The position numbers were made by a program, and so were the translations under genes. 64,000 nt of DNA from an uncultured Bacteroidales bacterium (GTDB lineage Bacteria; Bacteroidota; Bacteroidia; Bacteroidales; UBA932): NCBI GenBank assembly GCA_900316045.1, contig ONBM01000003.1, forward strand, positions 26,292-90,291. Reading direction: 5' to 3'. The notes beneath the pieces are model-generated. The model did no database searches, was not told the origin of the DNA, and was given only the letters and a program-made list of their open reading frames with translations. Positions 1 to 7,028 of this stretch are shown here, piece after piece. Each line of letters begins with the position of its first letter. The first letter of the stretch is position 1.

Positions 1-1
1 C

Positions 2-1066
2 GTGGTGAATTGCGATGCCGGCGATTACGATTTCGGCGGCCTGTACAAAGATTTTCCGGGGTTCTTCAAGGATGTGAAAATCGAGAGCGTGGCTCTCATT
101 AATTGCGTCAACCGATTGTATCTTATTCAAAGGTGGAGAAAAGCCATCCTTTACGAGGAACAATGGGAAGATGCTTCGAAAAGTGAGAGCACTCCGGAAG
201 GCGCTCCTTACGGATACCCATATCTGTGGTGCATAACTCCAAGCAGCGATGTGAGCTATCCGACAACCTCTGGCTACTACAACAGATTTTCTGATTTTAC
301 CGATTTCAGCTCATACTCGCTAAAACCAGAAGCCTCCGGGCGGTTTATTCCCATAGACCAGAAGACAAACAGCGTCACCATGTATTGCCTAGAGAACAAT
401 TCTCCGAACTACCTTGAATTGTGGAGCGCTTTTGATGCCTCCAGGGATGACATCGGAGACGACAACCAATGGCAGTACGCATTCGGGACGAAAATGAGGA
501 GCCGTTGCACTGGCGTTCTTTTCAGGGTGAGGGCGAAGGTCAAGGCTGATTCTCACCACACGGGAGAAGTAATCGTGGACCCGGAAGAGGGAGAATGGAC
601 GACCAAATCGCAACTCTCCGCATCGGACGAAGATTACCAGACATTTTATTGCTACCGGAAATACGTCACTTCCAGCCTGGAGGCGCTGTTCAGAGACAAT
701 CCTAGCCTGACCGGGAAGGGACTGACGGCATCTTCTTCAGTCAAGGAACTAAGGTCTGCCGGAGTGAAGGTGTACGAGAACGGGTACATGTATTATGTCC
801 ATTGGATTACAGACATGAATTACAAATATCTGTACACTTACAAGACGGAGCCTGACGAAGCAGACGAGTTCAACGACATTGCCGTGCTCCGCAACACAAG
901 ATACGAAATCTCCGTCGGAAGCGTCAGCGAAATCGGCATGGACCTTCCAGGCAGAGAAGTCGATAATGCTGGAACCGTGATAGAAGGCAATAAATACCAG
1001 CTTTATCCTATAGTCTGGGGCGGATGGGAGTTTGATGAGGATATTCTCAATGAGCTGAGGAAGTAG
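2..1066 (+). CDS. Fimbrillin (Mfa1/FimA-like) major subunit, C-terminal part, 5'-truncated by window edge
   Basis: The frame is open to the first base of the window, so the gene very likely begins upstream; the GTG at position 2 is only the first usable codon. The visible 354 residues lack a signal peptide. The last 70 residues carry the motif RNTRYEISVGSVSEIG, which resembles the conserved C-terminal strand of Mfa1/FimA-type Bacteroidales fimbrial subunits, where the strand region takes part in donor-strand polymerisation after surface export. The stop is 3 bases from the ATG of the next lipoprotein, so the two are surely co-transcribed as part of a fimbrial operon. No enzyme motif is seen. 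The family call rests on the C-terminal motif and the neighbour, not on a full-length match; another cell-surface beta-sandwich protein remains possible. Confidence 0.6.
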   Translation: MVNCDAGDYDFGGLYKDFPGFFKDVKIESVALINCVNRLYLIQRWRKAILYEEQWEDASKSESTPEGAPYGYPYLWCITPSSDVSYPTTSGYYNRFSDFTDFSSYSLKPEASGRFIPIDQKTNSVTMYCLENNSPNYLELWSAFDASRDDIGDDNQWQYAFGTKMRSRCTGVLFRVRAKVKADSHHTGEVIVDPEEGEWTTKSQLSASDEDYQTFYCYRKYVTSSLEALFRDNPSLTGKGLTASSSVKELRSAGVKVYENGYMYYVHWITDMNYKYLYTYKTEPDEADEFNDIAVLRNTRYEISVGSVSEIGMDLPGREVDNAGTVIEGNKYQLYPIVWGGWEFDEDILNELRK

Positions 1067-1069
1067 AAT

Positions 1070-3307
1070 ATGAAAGTAAGCGTTTTGAATAATATTAAGG
1101 CGTTGTCCGTTGCCACGGCTACTGCTTTATTCAGCGGCTGCGTCAATGAAGAATTCTCTGAGAATAAAGGCGGCGAAGGGAATGGACAGGATGGGACGTT
1201 CACTATCAAAGCATATATCGACAATGCACCAGCGACAAGGACATCGCTTGGAGACCTCAAAGAGGACAGATACCCAGTGCTGTGGTCGGAGGGTGACAGC
1301 GTGTGCGTAATGTATCCGCAAAGCAATTATAAAGAGACTTTCTCGCTGATTTCAGGGGCAGGAACAGATTCGGCGATGTTCAAGGGGGAATACTTTGATA
1401 ATGAGTACAATGTGTCGGTTCATCCTCCAGCCAATGCCACGGCATCGGTGAAAACCACCCCTGCTGAAACCATCGACGGGAAGAGATATTTTTCCAGGCT
1501 CGTAACCGTAGGGGCCTCGCTAACCAATAAACAGCCTTACAAGGAAGGCACCTTTGCCAAGGGCGTGTTCCCGATGATCGGATTCAGCGCAGACAATTAT
1601 GTTTTCCGGTATGACAACGTTTGCGGCATGCTGCAAATCCCGGTCGTCGGGACGGGCAAGATATCAAAAGTCATCTTCTACGGCAATGACGGAGAACCTG
1701 TGGCGGGGAAATTCAGCGAGCAGTATAAAGTCCTGATAGAAAGGGGCAGCAGCAGGAATATCACATATTCCCCAGTCCCTCCTTCAGATTCGGAAGACCT
1801 TTCATTCACCGATAGGGCGATGACTGTCACAGACACAGCAAGAGTCATTTACATAGACTGCGGGGAGGGAATCCAGCTAGACCCAGACAATGCCACCACA
1901 TTCAACATTGCCGTATTCCCCCAGACTTTCAAGAACGGCTTCTCGGTACGGTTCTTGGACGAGTCCAACGGAGGATCTTTTGAGAAAACCACTTCGCAGC
2001 CAGTCACCATCAAACGCTCCTACGTCAAGAGGATGAAAGCCGTTGAATACACGACCCCTGAGCCATTGGAACCGGCTAACTGTTTCGCAATAGACGCTGC
2101 GGGATATTACTTGATGCCGGCATATTGCATGGGCAATCGTCCAATAAGCGCAAGGCTGGACGTGGATGAAAACGGCAATTATTCCGCCACCGGCAATCCG
2201 GTCTCTGCAGCTTGGCTGTGGACAGACACCCCAGGAGCGGTAAGCGACGTGGAATATATCAAAGGAAAGGATGGCTACATATCATTCAGAGCGAACAAAG
2301 ATGCCTCTGGCTATCCAATGAAAGGCAATACCGTGGTGGCTCTCTACGATACGGTAACAAAGGAAATTCTCTGGAGCTGGCATATATGGATGTCAGATTT
2401 CAAGGAAGTCGTCACGAACGGGACATGCGCCGGAGGAACCACAGAGGATGGATTCGTGTCCCAGGAGTCTAAGGGCCGGCTCGTGATAATGGACAGAAAT
2501 CTCGGAGCAATCTCTGCCGACAAGGAAGATGGATGGGAGACATACGGGCTTTACTATCAGCCTGGCCGAAAGGATCCGTTCATAGGAGCAAAAGGGGCAG
2601 GTGGCACCGTGAACGTCATGTTCGAAAATAAAAGCCATCAGGATCCAGCAGTTTCAACCTATTATTCCTACGAAGACAGCCCGTTCGGGGAATATACTTC
2701 TGCCACTCGATGGAATGAGGACCTTTCTAGCGGGTGGACCTACAAGAAGGAATATGTGATCGCAGAGTACGCTAGCCACAATCCGATGTGCTTTGCCTCT
2801 TCATGGACAAAGAAAGGTGATGTTCGCTGGACGACGAAAGAGTTGAACGCCACGGAGCCTTTCGTCAGCAAAGGTGGTCACGAGGACTTCTGGAACAGAA
2901 CCAAGACCATAAACGATCCTTGCCCGGCTGGATGGACTATCTTAGGAGAGAGGGGCGGTGAACTTTTCTCATTGAAGAGTAGTAAAACCATCAAAGTGAC
3001 AGAACCCACCAGCTACAGCAGCAATGGCATGTTCGGGATGGAGGTGAAATTCGTTTCAGAAGGTACGACATACGACACATGGTGGCCTGCGGCAGGATTC
3101 CGAAGCGTGGATGGCCGCCTGGGCAATTTAGGCTATGGGGGATATTACTGGCACTATGACCATATTAAAGCGAATCATGGCGGCCATGGCCTGTCTTTCT
3201 CTTTGAATTCGAAGAAGGGGGAATATTCCATAGGAATCACTGGCGGACCTATCGGCAATCACGCATGCTCTGTGAGGTGCGTAAAAGCACTCCAGTCATC
3301 AGAATAG
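1070..3307 (+). CDS. Fimbrillin-family lipoprotein with FISUMP-like C-terminal domain
   Basis: 745-residue secreted lipoprotein. Residues 1-24 form a signal peptide ending in a lipobox (LFSGC). Residues about 45-325 are rich in beta strands and begin like fimbrillin-family lipoproteins (APATRTSL, VLWSEGDSVCVMYP). The C-terminal 270 residues carry the pattern MDRNLGA, GLYYQPGRKDPF, NDPCPAGW and a final SVRCVK, the signature of the Fibrobacter succinogenes major paralogous (FISUMP-like) domain found on many Bacteroidales surface proteins. ATG is preceded by AGAAT, the usual A-rich context here. It follows the fimbrial subunit directly and may be an accessory or tip component of the fimbria; that role is inferred from position. 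A 27-bp tandem array starts about 30 bp after the stop. Confidence 0.65.
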   Translation: MKVSVLNNIKALSVATATALFSGCVNEEFSENKGGEGNGQDGTFTIKAYIDNAPATRTSLGDLKEDRYPVLWSEGDSVCVMYPQSNYKETFSLISGAGTDSAMFKGEYFDNEYNVSVHPPANATASVKTTPAETIDGKRYFSRLVTVGASLTNKQPYKEGTFAKGVFPMIGFSADNYVFRYDNVCGMLQIPVVGTGKISKVIFYGNDGEPVAGKFSEQYKVLIERGSSRNITYSPVPPSDSEDLSFTDRAMTVTDTARVIYIDCGEGIQLDPDNATTFNIAVFPQTFKNGFSVRFLDESNGGSFEKTTSQPVTIKRSYVKRMKAVEYTTPEPLEPANCFAIDAAGYYLMPAYCMGNRPISARLDVDENGNYSATGNPVSAAWLWTDTPGAVSDVEYIKGKDGYISFRANKDASGYPMKGNTVVALYDTVTKEILWSWHIWMSDFKEVVTNGTCAGGTTEDGFVSQESKGRLVIMDRNLGAISADKEDGWETYGLYYQPGRKDPFIGAKGAGGTVNVMFENKSHQDPAVSTYYSYEDSPFGEYTSATRWNEDLSSGWTYKKEYVIAEYASHNPMCFASSWTKKGDVRWTTKELNATEPFVSKGGHEDFWNRTKTINDPCPAGWTILGERGGELFSLKSSKTIKVTEPTSYSSNGMFGMEVKFVSEGTTYDTWWPAAGFRSVDGRLGNLGYGGYYWHYDHIKANHGGHGLSFSLNSKKGEYSIGITGGPIGNHACSVRCVKALQSSE

Positions 3308-3335
3308 AATGCCCCATCCCCACCTGAATCCCCAC

Positions 3336-3630
3336 ACCCCGCACCAACACATCCTGCCGTCCCCCGAACCCATACATCCTGCCGGCCTCCCGAACCCATA
3401 CACCCTGACTGCCTCCCGAACCCATACACCCTGCCGGCTCCCCGAACCCATACACCCTGCCGGCCCCCCGCACCAACACACCCTGCCGGCCTCCGCACCC
3501 ATACACCCTGCCGGCCTCCCGAACCCATACACCCTGCCGCCTCCCGAACCCATACACCCTGCCGGCCCCCCGCACCCATACATCCTGCCGGCCCCAGCAC
3601 CCATACACCCTGCCGGCCTCCGCACCCATA
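3336..3630 (+). repeat. 27-bp GC-rich tandem repeat array (about 11 units)
   Basis: Imperfect head-to-tail units of about 27 bp with core CCCGAACCCATACACCCTG followed by CCGGCCTC; variants have CGCACCC or GCACCAACA in place of CGAACCC and ATCCTG in place of ACCCTG. The unit is a multiple of three and lacks stops, so several reading frames stay open on both strands; these proline-rich or glycine-rich frames look like artefacts. The array ends exactly where the 99-bp hairpin element begins. It fills most of the gap between the fimbrial lipoprotein and the transposase gene. Confidence 0.9.
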
Positions 3631-3727
3631 CAATTAGGCAGATGGTGAATATGCCACAGAAGTGGCTGTGATGGCATATTCATGAATTTGCCCCACCTCC
3701 GCAGATGGGGCAAATTTGGTCAATCGG
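3629..3727 (+). repeat. REP-like 99-bp double-hairpin element, upstream copy
   Basis: Identical over 99 bp to 4994-5092 and in the same orientation. It contains two perfect hairpins. Hairpin 1 has arms TGAATATGCCA (3646-3656) and TGGCATATTCA (3672-3682) with an inner CAG/CTG pairing. Hairpin 2 has arms AATTTGCCCCA (3685-3695) and TGGGGCAAATT (3706-3716). The 11-bp GGCAGATGGTG at 3637-3647 recurs inverted just outside the element at 3729-3739, in this copy only. Paired palindromes flanking a RAYT gene are what REP/BIME elements look like, so I read them as the substrate of the transposase between them. The remaining 119 bp before that gene hold no other feature I recognise. Confidence 0.85.
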
Positions 3728-3846
3728 TCACCATCTGCCCTCCTGCAACGCTGACCGACTTGGCCTCTTGAGACGCCAAGAAATTTTTGGAAATCATTGT
3801 AAAAAGCATAACTTCCCATTAACTTCGTGAAACAAACAAATACGCT

Positions 3847-4746
3847 ATGGAAGACTTTAACAAACCAAGTTCAGTCAGCGACTGCTTTCACATCTATTCA
3901 AATGGCAAAAAAGTCATAACCCTATTTCCTGAGAGAGAAGATTGCATATTCATGATGAATATGTTAGCCGTCACTTCTTATTACTGCAATGTCCGCATCC
4001 TCGTAATGCAGATTATGGAGACCCACTTCCATATTATTGCATCAGGCTCGGTGGACGGATGTTACAGGTTCAAGGGAGACCTTCTAATGAAAATCAGCAA
4101 ATATCTCAACAGAGATGGCCGCAAAGCCTATTCAGTTGCCAAGTTCCAGATTTCAATGGACCCAATCAATGATGTCACGGAGTTGAAGAACAAGTTCATG
4201 TATGTTTACAGAAACGGTCTTTCTGCTGGCTTCCACTACGTCCCATGGCATTATGAATGGGGTCCTGGTGATATTTACTTCGTTAACCATGCTGAGCTTG
4301 AGAAGGCCGGAACGCCACTCAGGGCTCTGCCCAACACAGAGCAACGAAGAATTTTTCATTCGAACAAACTGATGCCTCAAGACTGGAGGTTCAACGACGA
4401 GGGAATGATAATGCCGCACAGTTACGTGGACTGGAGAAGGATCGAGAAAGAATTCTTTTCCCCTAAAACGTTTGTCGCTTTTCTCTACCAGAAGAAGGAT
4501 ATCATGGTGAATCTCAACACAGAACTCGCAAGAAAGCAGATCCATGAGTTGTCGGAGCGAGAAGTAAAAATGCTGGCAAAGGAATATTGCATCAATATGT
4601 TTTGCCATGGCCTTAAAGAGGCAAGCATAAAAGAACGGCTGGAGGTGGCGAAACGGCTCTGGCTCGAAAGACGGACATATTCAAAATCAGTAATAGCTCG
4701 GGCAACTCTCCTGAAACACGAAGTCGTCAACGCCATCCTCGCATGA
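3847..4746 (+). CDS. REP-associated tyrosine transposase (RAYT, Y1/HUH family)
   Basis: 299-residue single-strand DNA transposase of the IS200/IS605 HUH superfamily, RAYT branch. Seen directly: the metal-binding HUH motif as THFHIIASG (His60 and His62), and the YIHRNP-like block as YVYRNGLSAGFHYVP, placing the likely catalytic tyrosine at Tyr119, followed by a WHYEWG motif typical of the group. After the Y1 domain (about 15-150) there is a 150-residue extension ending in a predicted helix-turn-helix (SKSVIARATLLKHEVVNAIL). The gene lacks IS-type terminal ends of its own; instead it sits between two identical 99-bp hairpin elements, the hallmark of a domesticated RAYT that acts on REP sequences. 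By family knowledge it would nick and rejoin such hairpins in single-stranded DNA. Catalytic residues look intact. The ATG follows an A-rich leader (ACAAATACGCT). Confidence 0.85.
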   Translation: MEDFNKPSSVSDCFHIYSNGKKVITLFPEREDCIFMMNMLAVTSYYCNVRILVMQIMETHFHIIASGSVDGCYRFKGDLLMKISKYLNRDGRKAYSVAKFQISMDPINDVTELKNKFMYVYRNGLSAGFHYVPWHYEWGPGDIYFVNHAELEKAGTPLRALPNTEQRRIFHSNKLMPQDWRFNDEGMIMPHSYVDWRRIEKEFFSPKTFVAFLYQKKDIMVNLNTELARKQIHELSEREVKMLAKEYCINMFCHGLKEASIKERLEVAKRLWLERRTYSKSVIARATLLKHEVVNAILA

Positions 4747-4762
4747 TTTTCTCGCATCGCAG

Positions 4763-4993
4763 GGCAGAGGCAAGCTGGGACTTACAGGCAGGCAGGGGCA
4801 AGCAGATGCCGAATGCAACGCTCGGTAGGGGCAAGCTGGGGCTTACAGGCAGGCAGGGGCAAGCAGATGGCGAATGCAACGCTCGGCAGAGGCAAGCTGG
4901 GACTTACAGGCAGGCAGGGGCAAGCAGATGGCGAATGCAACGCTCGGCAGAGGCAAGCTGGGGCTTACAGGCAGGCAGAGGCAAGCCGAGGCT
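4763..4993 (+). repeat. 61-bp tandem repeat array (3.8 units)
   Basis: Units start at 4763, 4824, 4885 and 4946, the last one incomplete and diverged. Each unit begins GGCAGAGGCAAGCTGGG and ends CAGATGGCGAATGCAACGCTC. Because 61 is not a multiple of three, no conserved peptide is encoded. The array starts 17 bp after the transposase stop codon and ends where the second 99-bp hairpin element begins, the same relative place that the unrelated 27-bp array takes beside the first copy. Each unit carries GCAGATGGCGAAT, one base different from GCAGATGGTGAAT in the hairpin element. Confidence 0.9.
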
Positions 4994-5092
4994 TACAATT
5001 AGGCAGATGGTGAATATGCCACAGAAGTGGCTGTGATGGCATATTCATGAATTTGCCCCACCTCCGCAGATGGGGCAAATTTGGTCAATCGG
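4994..5092 (+). repeat. REP-like 99-bp double-hairpin element, downstream copy
   Basis: Exact direct repeat of 3629-3727, with both hairpins conserved base for base. It closes the transposase unit on the right. The identity stops abruptly after TCAATCGG, and the outer inverted CACCATCTGCC seen next to the first copy is absent here. Exact identity over 99 bp implies recent duplication or ongoing homogenisation. Confidence 0.85.
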
Positions 5093-5144
5093 GTCTCCTT
5101 CCTCCCGCTGGCTTGGCTGTCGGGAAAACTTATTCAGTTAGCCA

Positions 5145-5237
5145 TGCTAGGGTTTCATGAAGACGAGGTGGGCGACAGAATTCGTGACATTGTCTGAGTT
5201 CCCTGACCAGGTTGCTAGGGTTTCATGAAGACGAGGT
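5145..5237. repeat. 25-bp direct repeat duplicating the 3' end of the DUF486 gene
   Basis: The 25 bp at 5145-5169 and 5213-5237 are identical. The second copy encodes the last residues and stop codon (LVFMKP, TAG) of the membrane protein gene on the minus strand; the first lies 43 bp beyond it, outside any gene. The stretch between the RAYT unit and this repeat (5093-5144) shows nothing recognisable. Confidence 0.8.
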
Positions 5238-5586
5238 AGACGGCGGCGACCAGGAATACAAAAGCAAGCGCATGATTCCATTGCAGGTGCTGACCTTGGA
5301 ATAGGATATTAGCCACCAATGCAAATACAATCAGCGAGATGCATTCTTGGATAACTTTCAGTTGGACAAGAGAAAAGGGGCCTCCGTTGCCGGAGAAGCC
5401 AATGCGATTGGCAGGCACCTGGCAGCAATATTCAAAGAAAGCTATTCCCCATGAAAATGCAATTACCCCTATCAGAGGCCAATGCGACGTGACTCCGGTC
5501 TGCTGGAGACGCAAATGACCGTACCATGCAAGAGTCATGAATACGTTGCTGCAGAATAGAAGCAGCACTGTGTACAATCCTGTCAT
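5215..5586 (-). CDS. DUF486 small membrane protein (DMT family)
   Basis: 123 residues with four hydrophobic stretches, at about residues 1-20, 35-52, 72-92 and 103-120, and the family motif WGIAFFEYCCQVPANRIG followed by LKVIQE. This is the DUF486 family, four-helix inner-membrane proteins distantly related to small multidrug-resistance and other DMT transporters. The transported substrate is not known. It lies downstream of fructose-bisphosphate aldolase on the same strand, but a strong terminator hairpin separates them, so it probably has its own weak promoter or depends on read-through. Its last codons are duplicated 43 bp downstream. Confidence 0.85.
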   Translation of the reverse strand: MTGLYTVLLLFCSNVFMTLAWYGHLRLQQTGVTSHWPLIGVIAFSWGIAFFEYCCQVPANRIGFSGNGGPFSLVQLKVIQECISLIVFALVANILFQGQHLQWNHALAFVFLVAAVYLVFMKP

Positions 5587-5596
5587 ATCAAAACAA

Positions 5597-5625
5597 AGGC
5601 TGGCTAAAATTGAATTAGCCAGCCT
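5597..5625 (-). terminator. Intrinsic terminator of fba
   Basis: Perfect 11-bp stem (AGGCTGGCTAA with TTAGCCAGCCT) and 7-nt loop, 22 bp beyond the aldolase stop codon. On the minus strand it is followed by a U-rich run (TTTGTTTTGA). An A-run on the other side would let it work in both directions. Confidence 0.8.
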
Positions 5626-5647
5626 AAAAAAGCACTATCGACTGATA

Positions 5648-6649
5648 TTACTCAGCTTTTCCGTCAGAACCAAGAACGTCCACGATCTTGTGCTCATAGA
5701 GCTTCTTCATCTCGTCGCGGGCTGGTCCCAGGTATTTACGAGGGTCGAAGACCTCCGGATGATCATGGAATACCTTGCGGATCATGGCAGTCATGGCAAG
5801 ACGAGAATCGGAGTCGATGTTAATCTTGCAAACAGCGCTCTTAGCGGCTTCGCGGAGCTGCTCTTCAGGAATGCCGACCGCATCTGGAAGATTTCCGCCA
5901 TATTCGTTAATCATGTCAACATATTCCTGAGGAACTGAAGAAGAGCCGTGGAGAACGATTGGGAATCCTGGAAGCTTCTTCTCAATCTCATGCAGCACGT
6001 CGAAAGCAAGAGGCGGCGGCACAAGGCGGCCTGTCTTAGGATCTCTCTTGCACTGCTCTGGCTTGAATTTGTAAGCGCCATGAGACGTTCCGATGGAGAT
6101 GGCGAGAGAGTCGCAGCCTGTGCGGGTAGAGAAATCAATCACTTCCTCAGGCTTCGTGTAATGAGACTCCTCGGCAGAAACCTCTTCCTCAACGCCAGCC
6201 AGCACGCCCAGCTCAGCCTCAACAGTCACGTCGTACTGGTGAGCATAATCAACGACTTTTCTAGTGAGAGCGATGTTGTCCTCGTAAGGGAGGGAGGAGC
6301 CATCGATCATGACTGATGAGAAGCCGAAATCAACGCAGCTCTTGCAGAGCTCGAAAGTGTCACCGTGATCCAAGTGAAGCACGATTTGCGGGTGCTCCCA
6401 TCCAAGCTCTTTTGCATATTCAACTGCTCCCTGTGCCATGTAGCGCAGAAGCGTCTGGTTGGCATAGTTACGAGCTCCCTTGGATACTTGAAGAATCACA
6501 GGAGACCTCTTTTCCGCCGCAGCCTGGATGATAGCCTGAAGCTGCTCCATGTTGTTGAAATTGAATGCTGGAATGGCATAGCCACCTTTCACGGCCTTTG
6601 CAAACATTTCTCTGGTGTTTACCAGGCCAAGATCTTTGTAAGAAACCAT
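5648..6649 (-). CDS. fba: Class II fructose-bisphosphate aldolase
   Basis: 333-residue cytosolic zinc aldolase that interconverts fructose 1,6-bisphosphate with glyceraldehyde 3-phosphate and dihydroxyacetone phosphate in glycolysis and gluconeogenesis. Clear signatures are AIPAFNFNNMEQ near the N-terminus, the zinc-binding block VLHLDHGDTFE, VEAELGVLAG, the histidine-containing GTSHGAYKF and the phosphate-binding VLHGSSSVP. Length fits the family. The ATG lies about 48 nt downstream of the predicted transcription start. It is monocistronic: a promoter upstream and a terminator downstream bracket it. Confidence 0.96.
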   Translation of the reverse strand: MVSYKDLGLVNTREMFAKAVKGGYAIPAFNFNNMEQLQAIIQAAAEKRSPVILQVSKGARNYANQTLLRYMAQGAVEYAKELGWEHPQIVLHLDHGDTFELCKSCVDFGFSSVMIDGSSLPYEDNIALTRKVVDYAHQYDVTVEAELGVLAGVEEEVSAEESHYTKPEEVIDFSTRTGCDSLAISIGTSHGAYKFKPEQCKRDPKTGRLVPPPLAFDVLHEIEKKLPGFPIVLHGSSSVPQEYVDMINEYGGNLPDAVGIPEEQLREAAKSAVCKINIDSDSRLAMTAMIRKVFHDHPEVFDPRKYLGPARDEMKKLYEHKIVDVLGSDGKAE

Positions 6650-7028
6650 AATTCTATAATGATTTAGAAAATTTTCCGCCCTTATCTGGCTTCAAAAGTT
6701 ATGCAAAAATAGTGAATTTTAACTAAATGATTCCAATATTTTTTTGCTTAACCGCCAAAGCTGACAACATACGAGCCAGCCAGTCTCTGCTAGCGAGCTC
6801 TGACTTGCCTTATTGCGACACGGCAATATGCTTCTTTGGACGCTTATGATGCTGAATTTGCGCAAAGAGTAGGATTAAAAACATTTTTCCCCTATCTTAG
6901 GATGGAAATTTGTTGGCACAAAACATTATGACACATGATATTTGCTTGCTCGCCCTTCATGCCTAACTACATATTAATTGACAACACAATAGCATAGACC
7001 AATCATTTTTAGTTCATAAACGCCAGAC
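6650..7028. promoter_or_regulatory. Divergent regulatory gap between fba and susC
   Basis: 379 bp without a gene. Besides the fba -7 box, the right half offers a weak plus-strand candidate promoter for the susC gene: TTTG at 6941-6944, a 19-bp spacer, then TAACTACA at 6964-6971, which matches only half of the -7 consensus. No repeat, RNA gene or convincing operator is seen. Confidence 0.35.
6697..6711 (-). promoter_or_regulatory. fba promoter, -7 box TATTTTTG
   Basis: On the minus strand TATTTTTG (6704-6711) fits the Bacteroidota -7 consensus TAnnTTTG. No clear TTTG -33 box lies at the expected distance, so this is a half-match. Confidence 0.5.

Noticed and set aside
3249..3713. Several long frames on both strands through the 27-bp array (proline-rich on plus, glycine-rich on minus)
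   Set aside because: They exist only because the unit is 27 bp and free of stops; starts lie inside other genes or the array and no family resemblance exists.
3336..4993. CRISPR array
   Set aside because: The units are contiguous or near-contiguous tandem copies without unique spacers, and there are no cas genes.
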